From positions 292,771 to 356,770 of the forward strand of contig CAKZJV010000009.1 of assembly GCA_937120475.1 (NCBI GenBank): a stretch of 64,000 bases of DNA, in the 5' to 3' direction. Both the position numbers and the translations under genes were made by a program. The notes under the pieces are model-generated. The model saw only the letters and a list, made by a program, of their open reading frames with translations, did not search any database and was not told where the DNA came from. Numbering within the stretch: the first letter of the stretch is position 1; the number at the start of each line of letters is the position of its first letter. Positions 30,581-40,263 of the stretch are shown here, in pieces. This stretch comes from an uncultured Cryomorphaceae bacterium (lineage in GTDB: Bacteria; Bacteroidota; Bacteroidia; Flavobacteriales; Schleiferiaceae).

Positions 30581-32683
30581 TTAATTGGATATTCTCCATA
30601 AATCCGTCTGCGTCTCCTTCTCCAAGTCGCGCATGGAAAGCTTGCGGCCCACGCTTTCGCTGCGCTCATAAACCACTTCCCCTTTTTGCAGATCGTAAAC
30701 CCCGAAATAATAATAGTCTTTTTCTCCCTGTGAAATGTATCCCAATATGCGGCACACATAGCGGGCCGGTGCCTTTATCCGTTGAGATATATCAAGGTCA
30801 ACCGGGGTTATTTTATGCCTGCGATAAACCCGGGCTTGTTTGATCCACTCCTCCAGGCCTGAAAAAACGTTGTAATTGGCAATATCACCGGCACTCATCT
30901 CCTCCACGTAAAGTAATTCAGGTTCAATACCGGCCGCTTTTACCCACTGGGGCAACATGCTTTTATAAGCTTCTTCCTGTTCCAGGGCTTCCAGTTGCTC
31001 CTTGGTATCTTCAGAAGCGTTGGTGACCATGATGGTGGGATCCAATAGAATCAAATTCCTGATTTTTAAACCTGAACCGTATTCTTCCAGCCGGTCTTCA
31101 CGGTCTTCCCTGCGATCTTCCCTTTCATCGGCACTCAGGTAATCTTCAGCATCCATACTGTCTTTAAAAGCCCGGTGCTCTTCCATTATTTGACTTAACC
31201 AACCGCTTTCATACTGTGGTTTTAACAAAAACCGGTAAAAGTCGCGATAGTGCATTTGACGGGCCCGCAGGTAATGCCGCTCACTGGGAAAGTCTTCAAC
31301 AGTCTTGTTAAAAGCCACTATTCCTTCGGTCTCTACATCAAAATCATTGGCCTCCAGTTCAGCATACGCCAACATATAACGGCTCAGGTACTTTTCAAAC
31401 TCCTTCAACACTTTCACTTCCGGATACTTCTCCCGAGCCTTAAGGGTATGGTAAAAGGCGGTGGTTATCAGTTGCTTGTTGTTAAATTGTTTGATCAGGT
31501 GATACACCTGCTGCATAGGCCCTTCTACATGATAATTACTGCCCGTTACATCACTAATGTCATCAACGGCCTTAAAACTGGCCAATCCGTAAAGAGCCCT
31601 AACCCTTGATACTTCCAGGAAACGGTTGTTGGGGTGTTTATCTTCCAACACATAGATATCATAAAGTGCATCACCGTACTGGCCGTACAATATTTTTTCA
31701 CGAACCGCCTCAAAACGCGCCAACTCCCGGATCTGTAAAAATTTATCTTCCGACTGAACAAAGAAACGCTTGCCTTCAGCGGGAGCCGCCTGCAGGGCAC
31801 TGTTTACGGCCGCTCGCCTGGTGGCTATATTGGGGTGGGTATGCGTTTGATCGAAATAATCTTCTTCTTTACTAATAGGATCTACCTCCGTACGAAAGAA
31901 AATCTCCGGAACCTGGAACTCATCCTCCGCCAGAAAGTCCGTGCCTACCTTTTTGCGACCATAGGTGATATAACCCTGGTGCAAAGTGGTAAAGAGGGTA
32001 TCTACGGCTTTGGGGTGATAGGAGGATTTTAAATACAACTTCAGCCCGTATTCATCGGCTTCCAGCTCATGATCTTTGGAGCGGCTTACCATTTGATCAA
32101 AACGCCTGGTAGGATTCATAGACCAGTCGTCCTGCAGGTCACGGAACTTTTTAAAGCTATCGTATTGATGCTCTTTTACATAATGCGAAATTTCATGCGC
32201 TATTACAAAAGCCAATTCAGCCTCGGAGCGTACGTGTGCTATCAAGCCTACATTGATACCTATGATGCCATCGGCCACGGCAAAAGCATTTACCGTAGGT
32301 GATTTGAAAAGATAAATACGTATGTCATCGCGCAGTACCGGCTCATCCTTCAGTAACTCATCGGCAATTTGATTGAGGTAAACCGAAATAGGATCGCCAA
32401 AAGAAAACTGGCCGCTTTGCAGCATCATATCGATTTCACGATGTTGACGCTGCCAGAATTCTTCCATTTCACTGGCCTTCTTGCGCTTCATGGCCTCGGT
32501 ACCTTGTAGCTGAAGGCTTTCCTGGTATTTATCACCCCAGCTTCTTAAAAAATCAGGTGGTAATTCCCCTTCCGATTTAAGCCCGGTAAAATTTTGAAGA
32601 TCGAGGGAAGTTTGGGCACAAAGGGGGCTAAACAGAATCAATAACACAAAGGCTACCCCGGCCCTTAACTGGTAAAAATTCAC
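30581..32683 (-). CDS. M48-family zinc metallopeptidase, exported
   Basis: A 700-residue exported peptidase. A signal sequence (GVAFVLLILFSPLCAQ) is followed by a helical segment and the M48 domain with the zinc motif HEISH (FVIAHEISHYVKEH, near residue 163). The third ligand region is probably KDHELEADEYGLKLYLK near residue 205. The C-terminal 350 residues are helical and rich in charged repeats (ADEREDRREDREDRLEE near 520), unlike minimal HtpX-type peptidases and more like BepA/LoiP-type periplasmic quality-control proteases. It heads the trio of 523-residue paralogues. Confidence 0.88.
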   Translation of the reverse strand: MNFYQLRAGVAFVLLILFSPLCAQTSLDLQNFTGLKSEGELPPDFLRSWGDKYQESLQLQGTEAMKRKKASEMEEFWQRQHREIDMMLQSGQFSFGDPISVYLNQIADELLKDEPVLRDDIRIYLFKSPTVNAFAVADGIIGINVGLIAHVRSEAELAFVIAHEISHYVKEHQYDSFKKFRDLQDDWSMNPTRRFDQMVSRSKDHELEADEYGLKLYLKSSYHPKAVDTLFTTLHQGYITYGRKKVGTDFLAEDEFQVPEIFFRTEVDPISKEEDYFDQTHTHPNIATRRAAVNSALQAAPAEGKRFFVQSEDKFLQIRELARFEAVREKILYGQYGDALYDIYVLEDKHPNNRFLEVSRVRALYGLASFKAVDDISDVTGSNYHVEGPMQQVYHLIKQFNNKQLITTAFYHTLKAREKYPEVKVLKEFEKYLSRYMLAYAELEANDFDVETEGIVAFNKTVEDFPSERHYLRARQMHYRDFYRFLLKPQYESGWLSQIMEEHRAFKDSMDAEDYLSADEREDRREDREDRLEEYGSGLKIRNLILLDPTIMVTNASEDTKEQLEALEQEEAYKSMLPQWVKAAGIEPELLYVEEMSAGDIANYNVFSGLEEWIKQARVYRRHKITPVDLDISQRIKAPARYVCRILGYISQGEKDYYYFGVYDLQKGEVVYERSESVGRKLSMRDLEKETQTDLWRISN

Positions 32684-32757
32684 TAGAAAATGGATTAAGG
32701 TCTAAACTTTTCGCAATATAACAGGAAAAGTTCCACCCCTCAAAAAACTTATGGTCT

Positions 32758-33279
32758 TTAAAAATCGCGTTTCACCTCACGTTTGAGGTAACCCAAAGCT
32801 TTTTTGGTGGGAAAGCTCTCCATAGTCATCACCTTATTCAGAAGGGCTTTGCTGAGTTCCACTCCTTCTTTTTTGGGATCTAACTCTTCCGCTACGTTAT
32901 TAATGATACCTACGGTAGCCGATTTGGCGGTAACCACCAACTTCCAGGCTTCATCGCTAAGATATATCTGCTGCGAAAGGTTATGTTCAAACTCCTGCCG
33001 GATGGCATTTACCAAAACCGAGCGGTACTGCTGCACATTCATCCCCTTGGAGGATAAGCGCAACAAAAGACGGTCGGGGGTAATGCGCTCTAAAAAGAGC
33101 GACAAACGCTCATAGGCCTGCAGGCGAATGGGCAAAGCACTTTTTTGGGTTTCCTTTTTAAGGAAGTAAGAACGCCTCTTTTCCTCGTTCTCCATAAAGT
33201 TGCTCAGCATCATGTAGCAAAGCAGCAAAAGGAAAATAGAAGGCAGAGCGTATTTAAGTATTTCCAGAATTACGTCCAT
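32758..33279 (-). CDS. Membrane-anchored protein of unknown function
   Basis: A 173-residue protein with one N-terminal membrane helix (YALPSIFLLLLCYMMLSNFM, residues about 9-28). A basic cytoplasmic helical part follows, with QKSALPIRLQAYERLSLFLERI, a segment conserved in a Bacteroidota-only family as I remember it. No catalytic motif is visible. It is 74 bp upstream of the peptidase gene on the same strand and divergent from the aminotransferase gene. Confidence 0.7.
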   Translation of the reverse strand: MDVILEILKYALPSIFLLLLCYMMLSNFMENEEKRRSYFLKKETQKSALPIRLQAYERLSLFLERITPDRLLLRLSSKGMNVQQYRSVLVNAIRQEFEHNLSQQIYLSDEAWKLVVTAKSATVGIINNVAEELDPKKEGVELSKALLNKVMTMESFPTKKALGYLKREVKRDF

Positions 33280-33382
33280 AAGTTTTCGTCCCTAAAATTC
33301 AGAGCCCCCAAATATCGTAAAAATCAAAAAGGAGGCTAACTCCCGAAATTTGTAGTTTAGCGGCTTAACGCAAACAACGAGA

Positions 33383-34579
33383 ATGAGCCTGCTTTCCGAC
33401 CGCATTCAAGACCTTTCCGAATCCCAAACCATAGCCATGAATCGAAAGAGCCGCGAAATGAAAGAACGCGGTCTGGATGTTATTAGTCTTTCGTTGGGAG
33501 AGCCGGATTTTAACACCCCTGATTTTGTTAAAGATGCCGCTAAGCAGGGCATCGATGATAATTATACCTATTACCCTCCGATAGCCGGTTATAAGGACCT
33601 TCGGGAAGCCATCAGCCACAAATTCAAGCGGGATAATAATCTGGACTACAGCCCGGAGCAAATTGTTGTAAGCACCGGGGCCAAGCAGAGCATAGCCAAC
33701 GTGGTTTTATGTTTGGTAAACCCAGGTGACGAGGTTTTACTGCCCGCCCCCTACTGGGTTTCCTATTACGAAATTGTGAAGCTGGCCGGGGGAATTCCGG
33801 TAATTATTGAAGCGGGTATTGAAGCTGATTTTAAGATCAGCAGCAAGCAACTGGAAGATGCCATTACCCCTAATACTAAAATGCTCATTTTCAGCACACC
33901 CTGCAACCCTTCCGGCAGCGTTTACTCGCAATCTGAATTGGCAGAGCTGGCCAAGGTGCTTCAAAAGCATGAAAAGGTGGTAACGGTGTCCGATGAAATT
34001 TACGAACTCATCAACTTTGGCGGTACTCATGCCTCATTGGCTTCCTTTCCCAAAATTTACGACCGGGTAGTGACGGTTAACGGGGTTTCCAAGGGTTTTG
34101 CCATGACGGGGTGGCGCTGTGGTTATATTGGTGCTCCTTTATGGATAGCACAAGCCTGTGACAAAATGCAGGGGCAGTTTACTTCGGCCGCCAGCAGTAT
34201 TACGCAACGAGCGGTTTTGGCGGCAATGAAGGCCGACCCTCAAGAGGTAAGTTTTATGCGCGATGCTTTTAAGCAGAGGCGCGATCTTGTTCTTGGTTTG
34301 CTGGATGAAATTCCCGGTTTTAAGACCAACCTGCCCAAGGGCGCGTTCTATATTTTTCCCGATGTAAGTGCTTTGTTTGGAAAAACCTACCAGGGGCAAA
34401 CCATTGAAAGTAGTAACGACCTGTGCATGTTTTTGCTGGAAGAGGGCCACGTGGGCCTGGTGCCCGGTGAGGCTTTTGGCAACTCTAATTGCCTGCGTAT
34501 TTCCTACGCAGCCTCGGAAGAACAACTGCGCGAAGCCTTGAGAAGAATAAAAGAAGCGGTGGCTAAACTAAACGGATAA
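33383..34579 (+). CDS. PLP-dependent class I/II aminotransferase, aspartate aminotransferase-like
   Basis: A fold-type I aminotransferase of 398 residues, probably using aspartate or an aromatic or branched amino acid with 2-oxoglutarate. The PLP lysine is in NGVSKGFAMTGWRCGY near residue 237. The motif PCNPSGSVYS near 175 and the substrate-carboxylate arginine in NCLRISYA near the C-terminus are both present. It is followed 4 bp later by the DUF4254 gene. The start at 33383 gives MSLLSDRIQDLSESQTIAM, typical of subgroup Ib aspartate aminotransferases. Confidence 0.93.
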   Translation: MSLLSDRIQDLSESQTIAMNRKSREMKERGLDVISLSLGEPDFNTPDFVKDAAKQGIDDNYTYYPPIAGYKDLREAISHKFKRDNNLDYSPEQIVVSTGAKQSIANVVLCLVNPGDEVLLPAPYWVSYYEIVKLAGGIPVIIEAGIEADFKISSKQLEDAITPNTKMLIFSTPCNPSGSVYSQSELAELAKVLQKHEKVVTVSDEIYELINFGGTHASLASFPKIYDRVVTVNGVSKGFAMTGWRCGYIGAPLWIAQACDKMQGQFTSAASSITQRAVLAAMKADPQEVSFMRDAFKQRRDLVLGLLDEIPGFKTNLPKGAFYIFPDVSALFGKTYQGQTIESSNDLCMFLLEEGHVGLVPGEAFGNSNCLRISYAASEEQLREALRRIKEAVAKLNG

Positions 34580-34583
34580 AGAG

Positions 34584-35192
34584 ATGAAAGCAGATGCCAT
34601 GTTCTCCATTTTTGAGCGGAGCATAGAAGACTATCACCAAACCGATAATATCGATACGCCCCTAAAAAACCCTTATCGCCAAGGTAGTTTAGAGGAATTA
34701 CTGTACCGTAAAAACTGGATTGACACGGTACAGTGGCACCTGGAAGATATTATTCGTGACCCGGAAATAGACAGTGAAACCGCGCTTAAAATTAAGCGCA
34801 GGATTGACGCCAGTAACCAGGATCGTACTGACCTGGTGGAAAAAATCGATGACTATTACCTACAGGAGTTTAAAAAGGTAGAGCCTGCGGAAAATGCCAG
34901 GATAAACACGGAAAGTCCGGCCTGGGCTATCGACCGTTTATCCATTTTGGCACTTAAGATCTACCACATGAAAATTGAAGCGGAACGCTCTGATATTCAA
35001 GAGGAATTGCAACAGAAGAATGAGTTTAAATACAACGTTTTGCGAACCCAGCAAACCGACCTTTCTATTGCCATTGATCAACTGTTGGAAGACCTGCAAA
35101 AGGGTGAACGTATTATGAAGGTGTACCGCCAAATGAAGATGTACAACGACCCGGAATTAAACCCCGTTCTGTACGCTCAAAAAAAGGAGTAA
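34584..35192 (+). CDS. DUF4254 domain protein
   Basis: A 202-residue protein that matches the DUF4254 pattern as I remember it (DYHQTDNIDTPLKNPY, then LEELLYRKNWIDTVQWHLEDIIRDPEID, and NQDRTDLVEKIDDYYLQEF). It is all-helical, has no signal peptide, and its function is not known. It overlaps the following glycosyltransferase gene by one base (TAATG), an association often seen in this phylum, so it may act in surface glycan or lipopolysaccharide assembly. An ATG four codons downstream is an alternative start. Confidence 0.82.
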   Translation: MKADAMFSIFERSIEDYHQTDNIDTPLKNPYRQGSLEELLYRKNWIDTVQWHLEDIIRDPEIDSETALKIKRRIDASNQDRTDLVEKIDDYYLQEFKKVEPAENARINTESPAWAIDRLSILALKIYHMKIEAERSDIQEELQQKNEFKYNVLRTQQTDLSIAIDQLLEDLQKGERIMKVYRQMKMYNDPELNPVLYAQKKE

Positions 35193-36223
35193 TGCGCATT
35201 TTGGTACTGCGCTTTTCCGCTTTGGGCGATGTGGCCCTTACCGTTCCCGTTCTTCAAAAACTAAAGGAACAATACCCGGAAGTGGAGGTAACCCTGGTTT
35301 CCAGACCATTTATGAAGGCTCTGTTTCAGCCTCTACCCCTTCATTTTCATGCGGCCGATGTAGATAAGGACTACCGGGGCACGGCTGGTCTCTGGAAATT
35401 ATTCCGGCAACTTAAACGGCAATACCGGCCCGATGTGGTTGTTGACCTCCATTACGTTTTACGAACCCGCATTTTAAGTACTTTCTTCAAAGCGGCAGGT
35501 GTTAAAGTATTCCACGTAAATAAGGGCCGTGCGGCAAAAAAACGCCTCACGCGGGCGGAGGATAAAATAAGGACTCCCCTGCCTCATACCACTCAAAGGT
35601 ATGCCGAAGCTTTTGGTTTGGCCGGGTTTCACCTGCCATTCGAGCCAAGCGAAAACCCACGTATAAATTATCGCAGTGATACGGACCTCAGTGCATTCAT
35701 CCCGCAAAAAGACAAGGTAGTAATAGGCGTAGCCCCCTTTGCTCAGCACAAGGGTAAAATGTGGCCTATCCCTAAAATGAAGTCTTTATTGCAGGAGTTA
35801 GGCGAAAAAGGATATCGCGTTTTGTTATTCGGAGGGCCTGACGAAAGGGAGCAGTTGGAGGAACTCCGTCAAAGCGAATTTATTCAAAATACGGCCGGAA
35901 CTTTAAAGCTGGGCGATGAGTTGGCCCTAATGAAACACCTCAAGCTGATGATCGCCATGGACTCCTCCAATATGCACATGGCCACCCTAACGGGTGTTCC
36001 GGTGGTCAGCATTTGGGGAGCTGCCCATAGCCATGCAGGCTTTGGGCCGCTGGGCGATAACATCCGGCTTAAAGCGGAAATACCGTTGGAAACGCTGACC
36101 TGCCGCCCCTGCTCCATATACGGCAATAAACCTTGTTTGCGGAAAGACTATGCTTGCCTGAACTGGCTGGAGGTAAAACAGGTGTTGCAAAAGGTGGAAG
36201 ACGCACTCTCTGGCCAATACTAA
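35192..36223 (+). CDS. Glycosyltransferase family 9 (heptosyltransferase-like)
   Basis: A 343-residue GT-B enzyme related to heptosyltransferases that extend the lipopolysaccharide core. The N-terminal sequence [24 protein letters not shown] is diagnostic. The C-terminal domain has [26 protein letters not shown], the nucleotide-sugar site. Sugar donor and acceptor are unknown. It is translationally coupled to DUF4254 upstream, and menG follows with its own promoter motif. Confidence 0.9.
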   Translation: MRILVLRFSALGDVALTVPVLQKLKEQYPEVEVTLVSRPFMKALFQPLPLHFHAADVDKDYRGTAGLWKLFRQLKRQYRPDVVVDLHYVLRTRILSTFFKAAGVKVFHVNKGRAAKKRLTRAEDKIRTPLPHTTQRYAEAFGLAGFHLPFEPSENPRINYRSDTDLSAFIPQKDKVVIGVAPFAQHKGKMWPIPKMKSLLQELGEKGYRVLLFGGPDEREQLEELRQSEFIQNTAGTLKLGDELALMKHLKLMIAMDSSNMHMATLTGVPVVSIWGAAHSHAGFGPLGDNIRLKAEIPLETLTCRPCSIYGNKPCLRKDYACLNWLEVKQVLQKVEDALSGQY

Positions 36224-36245
36224 ACATTCTTTACCGCTCAGCACT

Positions 36246-36253
36246 TACCTTTG
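36246..36253 (+). promoter_or_regulatory. TAnnTTTG -7 element upstream of menG
   Basis: TACCTTTG lies 20 bp before the ATG at 36274 and matches the Bacteroidota -7 consensus. It supports the shorter start of menG, because the longer reading frame would begin inside the upstream gene. Confidence 0.55.
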
Positions 36254-36273
36254 CAGCCATTTTTTCAGTGGAT

Positions 36274-37002
36274 ATGAGTAAAGATGTAAAGCCTTACAAG
36301 GAAAAAACCAGCGGCAAAAAAGAACAGGTGGCGGAAATGTTTGATAACATCTCCAAACGCTACGATTTCCTGAACCACGTGCTTTCGCTGAGTATTGACA
36401 AAGGCTGGCGCAAAAAAGTGGTTAAAATGGTGGCGCAGGATAAACCCGGTACCATACTGGACGTAGCCACCGGAACGGCTGACCTTGCCATTGCACTTAC
36501 CAAAGCACATCCTGAAAAAATTGTGGGCTTGGACCTTTCGGCCGGTATGCTGGAAGTAGGCCAGAAGAAAATAGAGGAGCGTAAGCTTACCCATATTATC
36601 AGCCTTAAGCAGGGCGATTCGGAGGATTTACCCTTTGAAAGCAACTCGTTTGATGCCGTAACGGTAGCTTTTGGCGTACGCAATTTTGAAAACCTTGAAA
36701 AAGGTCTGTCCGAAATTTACCGCGTATTGCGCCCCGGGGGTAAATTGCTGGTGCTGGAATTTTCACAACCTTCTTCCTTTCCCTTTAAACAGGTGTATCG
36801 CTTTTATTTTAAAAACATTTTACCCACCCTGGGCAAGCTGATCAGCAAAGACCAAAGTGCTTATACTTACCTGCCTGAATCGGTGGATGCTTTTCCATAC
36901 GGCAAGCGCTTTACGGATATCCTGAAAAAGCTGGGTTATCAAAAACCTGATTTCAAGCCCGTTACTTTTGGTGTGGCCATGATTTACGAAGCGGTGAAAT
37001 AA
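36274..37002 (+). CDS. menG: Demethylmenaquinone / ubiquinone C-methyltransferase
   Basis: This SAM-dependent enzyme methylates demethylmenaquinone to menaquinone, the respiratory quinone of Bacteroidota. The start at 36274 ([26 protein letters not shown]) was chosen over an upstream ATG at 36133 that lies inside the glycosyltransferase gene. The 242-residue product has [21 protein letters not shown], the SAM loop [34 protein letters not shown] and [19 protein letters not shown], all UbiE/MenG signatures. It lies 27 bp before porT, a pairing known in Flavobacterium. Confidence 0.96.
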   Translation: MSKDVKPYKEKTSGKKEQVAEMFDNISKRYDFLNHVLSLSIDKGWRKKVVKMVAQDKPGTILDVATGTADLAIALTKAHPEKIVGLDLSAGMLEVGQKKIEERKLTHIISLKQGDSEDLPFESNSFDAVTVAFGVRNFENLEKGLSEIYRVLRPGGKLLVLEFSQPSSFPFKQVYRFYFKNILPTLGKLISKDQSAYTYLPESVDAFPYGKRFTDILKKLGYQKPDFKPVTFGVAMIYEAVK

Positions 37003-37029
37003 TGCTATATTGCGCTCGTTTTTTCAAGG

Positions 37030-37728
37030 ATGAGAAAAAGTTTTTTCATAGCAGCCCTTGCGCTGATTACCAGCTTCAGCACCTTCGCTCAAAGGGGCCT
37101 GGAAAACCTGCCCCATTATAACGACAAGCGGGTACACTTCGGCTTTTTACTGGGCTTTAACTTTTACGATTTCCACGTTCAGGAAATTGAAAACCTCGCT
37201 TCCGTTCCCGGTTATTTTTCCGTACGTTCAACGGTTAACCCCGGCTATAACATTAACATTATCGCCAGCCTTAAGCTGGCCCGTTACCTTGACATTCGGT
37301 TTTTACCCGGCTTTGCGTCCAGTAACCGTGTACTTACTTTTGATGTAATATCACCCAACACGGGCGAGCGCGTTGAGGTACCCCGGGAAATTATTACCAG
37401 TGCCCTGGAGTTTCCTTTGGAATTCAAATACCGCTCCAAGCGAATGAATAATTTCGGGATGTATGTAGTAGGAGGTGCCAAGTACAATAAAGACCTCGCT
37501 TCCAAAGAAGATTCGGAAGATGATTCCATTTTCAAGATTGCCAGTGATGAAATGTTTTATGAATTTGGTTTCGGATTGGACTTTTATTTTGAATATTTCA
37601 AATTCTCCCCACAAATAAAAGCTTCCTTTGGTTTTACCGATATCCTGGTGGAAGACGGAACCTTTTTGATTGAAGGCATCCATCGCCTGGAAACACGCAG
37701 TATCCTGCTTTGCCTCACTTTTGAATAG
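37030..37728 (+). CDS. porT: T9SS outer-membrane-associated protein PorT/SprT
   Basis: PorT is needed for type IX secretion, the Bacteroidota pathway for gliding adhesins and secreted enzymes. The 232-residue protein has a signal peptide (FFIAALALITSFSTFAQ). A beta-barrel-like body contains HFGFLLGFNFYDF near residue 36, ASLKLARYLDIRFLPGFASSNR, and a C-terminal aromatic strand ending RSILLCLTFE. Its location directly after menG/ubiE matches sprT in Flavobacterium. The sorting-domain protein at 60895-61605 is a plausible client of the same system. Confidence 0.9.
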   Translation: MRKSFFIAALALITSFSTFAQRGLENLPHYNDKRVHFGFLLGFNFYDFHVQEIENLASVPGYFSVRSTVNPGYNINIIASLKLARYLDIRFLPGFASSNRVLTFDVISPNTGERVEVPREIITSALEFPLEFKYRSKRMNNFGMYVVGGAKYNKDLASKEDSEDDSIFKIASDEMFYEFGFGLDFYFEYFKFSPQIKASFGFTDILVEDGTFLIEGIHRLETRSILLCLTFE

Positions 37729-37746
37729 TTTTCATCCCATAGTGGT

Positions 37747-38106
37747 ATGAAGGCCGATCACCAAAATAAGCTAATCGAGTTTTATGATTCTTTAGAAGAG
37801 CCTTTAAAGGGTACGCTTTTACACCTCCGTGAGTTTATATTGAAGCAGGATGAAAGACTGCACGAAACCTGGAAGTTCGGGATGCCCTTTTTTGACCTGG
37901 AAAAGAAAATGTTCTGCTATTTCTGGTTTGATAAAACTGATCGAAAACGCCCCTACCTCAGCTTTGCCGATGGTTACCGTATGGAACACCCGGCTTTGGA
38001 AAGCGGTGACCGCAAACGTTTTAAAATACTGCGCTTCAACCCGGAGCAGGACTTACCCATGGAAGAAATTCATGAGGTACTGATTACAGCATTAAAATTC
38101 TATTAA
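37747..38106 (+). CDS. DUF1801/YdhG-like protein
   Basis: A 119-residue cytoplasmic protein of the YdhG/DUF1801 fold, recognisable from HETWKFGMPFFDLEKKMFCYFWFD and RKRPYLSFADGYRMEHPAL. Members are small and widespread, with no proven biochemical role; some are related to iron-chaperone-like folds. It follows porT by 18 bp and ends at a bidirectional terminator shared with the convergent lipase gene. Confidence 0.82.
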   Translation: MKADHQNKLIEFYDSLEEPLKGTLLHLREFILKQDERLHETWKFGMPFFDLEKKMFCYFWFDKTDRKRPYLSFADGYRMEHPALESGDRKRFKILRFNPEQDLPMEEIHEVLITALKFY

Positions 38107-38133
38107 CCCATTACCAGCTTTGCTGGATATAAA

Positions 38134-38159
38134 AAAAGGTGCCCTTTCGGACACCTTTT
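38134..38159. terminator. Bidirectional terminator between DUF1801 and lipase genes
   Basis: AAAAGGTGCC and GGACACCTTTT pair around CTTTC with one unpaired base, with T- and A-runs on both sides. It serves the two convergent genes. Confidence 0.75.
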
Positions 38160-38184
38160 GCAAGGACTTACTTAGTAAGGTCAC

Positions 38185-39477
38185 TTAGCCGTTTGGATTC
38201 AAATAGCTGTACACCATGTACAGGAATTCCTTGAGATTATCCTTTAAATCATCATTCACCGCATCATCCGGCTTGGTATTGGCTACGTACTTCTGAAGAG
38301 CCGTTTTTGCATCACCATATCCTTGCTCTTCCAACATAAAATCCAGGTAACCACGGGTATGTTGAATACCAGCTTCAGCCATAAAGTACAGGAACTCCTT
38401 CACCGTTTGTAAATTCCACTTGTCGGGGGAACCATTCATGGCATCGTAAATACCCTTTACGTATTTGTGCAATACGCTCAAATCCGAAGGAGCATAAAAA
38501 ATAACATCGGCCGCTTCACCAATTTTAGTACAGGTATCACCCGTAATAGGATAGTCGCTTTTCGTGGTAAAGTGATTATCCGTGCCCAGGCGAACATAAG
38601 GATCACTGGCTGGAATTTGCCCGATCACCCATTGGGTTATCCCTTCAACGATGGTATTTTCTGGAATGCTGGTGTTTCCGTCACAATCCTGGAAGCCATT
38701 CATGGAAGTGTACAATGAAGGTATGTCGGACAATAGGCTTCTTATCCACCCACGGGGCACCACGTCCTTATCGTTTACCCATGAGTGAAAGTTTTCACTT
38801 GGAAAAGCATTGTTGAAGAAGTTGGTAAAATCCTCGTCACCGGGTGAAGCACCGGCAAAAGGGTAAGCCGAAAAGGTAACATCCGGGTAAAGTAACCCCA
38901 AGGTGTTTTTCAATTCAAGGGCCAGTACCGGACAAAGGGTTCCCCCCAGGCTATGACCGGTTACAATAACCTCTACTTTAGATCTGTCTTTCTCATTTTT
39001 CAAAGCATCCTGCAAGAAGGCTGCGATATACTGGTTCGAATCATCCTTGAGAGTATTCAAAACACTAATGCCATTGAAGGTACCCTGGGAAACTTTAGCT
39101 CCCAAAAAACCCACCTGGGTACTCACGTTAAAATCCTCTGAAAACCATCCGTAGTAGGATGAAGGGTTGGTTCCGGAAGTGGCTATAACGTAAACCGTTT
39201 TGGTGCTGTCATCCGGATCAGGCCCTTTAACCGCGTATAAAAGGTTATCGGTAATGAATTCATCGTCATCACCTACCTCATTCAGGGTAGCAGGTCCCCA
39301 AATGGGCTTTGAGCCAAAATCACCGGTAAAACTTTTCAGGTCTTTCAAGCCCCCGTTAATACCGTCAACGGCATTTTGTTTCAAATCACTTTCGCGCTTT
39401 TTGCCCACGTTCGCATTCACATTAGCCAGCCAGGCGAAACTGAAAACAATGGATTCTTTTTTAGTTGGTGTGTTCAT
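38185..39477 (-). CDS. Class 3-type lipase/esterase
   Basis: A 430-residue alpha/beta hydrolase of the fungal lipase-like (class 3) family. The nucleophile elbow VTGHSLGGTLCPVLALELK lies near residue 174. An aspartate in SWVNDKDVVPRG and a histidine in LGTDNHFTTKSD are candidates for the rest of the triad. There is no clear signal peptide (MNTPTKKESIVFSFAWLANVNANVG), so the location is uncertain. The C-terminal 80 residues are helical. The substrate is unknown. The gene is isolated, with a 231-bp spacer upstream that holds a perfect palindrome. Confidence 0.85.
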   Translation of the reverse strand: MNTPTKKESIVFSFAWLANVNANVGKKRESDLKQNAVDGINGGLKDLKSFTGDFGSKPIWGPATLNEVGDDDEFITDNLLYAVKGPDPDDSTKTVYVIATSGTNPSSYYGWFSEDFNVSTQVGFLGAKVSQGTFNGISVLNTLKDDSNQYIAAFLQDALKNEKDRSKVEVIVTGHSLGGTLCPVLALELKNTLGLLYPDVTFSAYPFAGASPGDEDFTNFFNNAFPSENFHSWVNDKDVVPRGWIRSLLSDIPSLYTSMNGFQDCDGNTSIPENTIVEGITQWVIGQIPASDPYVRLGTDNHFTTKSDYPITGDTCTKIGEAADVIFYAPSDLSVLHKYVKGIYDAMNGSPDKWNLQTVKEFLYFMAEAGIQHTRGYLDFMLEEQGYGDAKTALQKYVANTKPDDAVNDDLKDNLKEFLYMVYSYLNPNG

Positions 39478-39708
39478 AACAAAGGTTTTAAATTGGTATG
39501 CCTACTCTCTTTTGGGCTTTTCGGCTTGCGCCCTGGTTTCAAATGAATAGCACAAATGTTGCGCGTAAAAAGACCCGTTGGAAGCGCAGAAACCCCCGAT
39601 CGGATAAATCAGGTAGTACTACCTGCATGGCCTCGGCATGCTATTATACCACCCGGTTATTGTTGAATATTTATCGATATTTGGATTGAGCCTAAACCAT
39701 CGTGAAGA
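39478..39708. other. Spacer between lipase and acetyltransferase genes with dyads
   Basis: No gene is seen. The spacer holds the perfect 16-bp palindrome CAGGTAGTACTACCTG at 39610-39625, and right after it GCATG...CATGC with a 7-nt loop. These sit between divergent genes and could be operator sequences for either. Confidence 0.5.
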
Positions 39709-40185
39709 GTGAAAAAGAGCAATTCCAACTTTGAGGTCCACAACGTATCACCACTGAATGGTGAAGTGCGTGGGTTAATCGAACAATTGAATCGCTTTAA
39801 CTTAAACCTTTACTCCCGCGAAGAATGCCGACTGGAAAGTGCAGAACATCTTTTTGAAAAAAAGGCGGACATGGTGGGTGTTTTTGATAAGGATCAACTG
39901 GTGGGCATAGGAGCGGTGAAACAAATGGAGGGTTATGCCGAGGTAAAACGGATGTTTGTTCAGGACGCCTACCGCGGAACCGGTGTGGCGGCAACCATTT
40001 TAGAGGCCCTGGAAGATATCGCCCGTAAAAACGGGAATACCATCATCCGACTGGAGACCGGTGCCCTGCATAAAGCAGCCCTTAAGTTCTACCACAAAAT
40101 GGGTTACTACCGTATCCGCCAATTTGGAGATTACCCGGTAAACGATGTAAGCGTACTGATGGAAAAAAAGATTGGAACCCTATAA
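39709..40185 (+). CDS. GNAT-family N-acetyltransferase
   Basis: A 158-residue acetyl-CoA-dependent transferase. The acetyl-CoA loop is seen in VKRMFVQDAYRGTGVAATILEALEDIA (about residues 84-110), followed by LETGALHKAALKFYHKMGYYRI. It resembles PhnO/YsnE-type GNATs, but the substrate is not known. The start is a GTG at 39709, the first in-frame start codon. Confidence 0.87.
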   Translation: MKKSNSNFEVHNVSPLNGEVRGLIEQLNRFNLNLYSREECRLESAEHLFEKKADMVGVFDKDQLVGIGAVKQMEGYAEVKRMFVQDAYRGTGVAATILEALEDIARKNGNTIIRLETGALHKAALKFYHKMGYYRIRQFGDYPVNDVSVLMEKKIGTL

Positions 40186-40263
40186 AACCTTATCCTGCAA
40201 AGGTCTATTTACCGCCAACACTTCCTTTTAATACCTTTACTGGTTACTGCGGCAAGCGTAAAG

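Noticed and set aside
36133..36273. Upstream extension of menG
   Set aside because: It lies inside the glycosyltransferase gene and the promoter motif is at 36246-36253. The family N-terminus starts at 36274.
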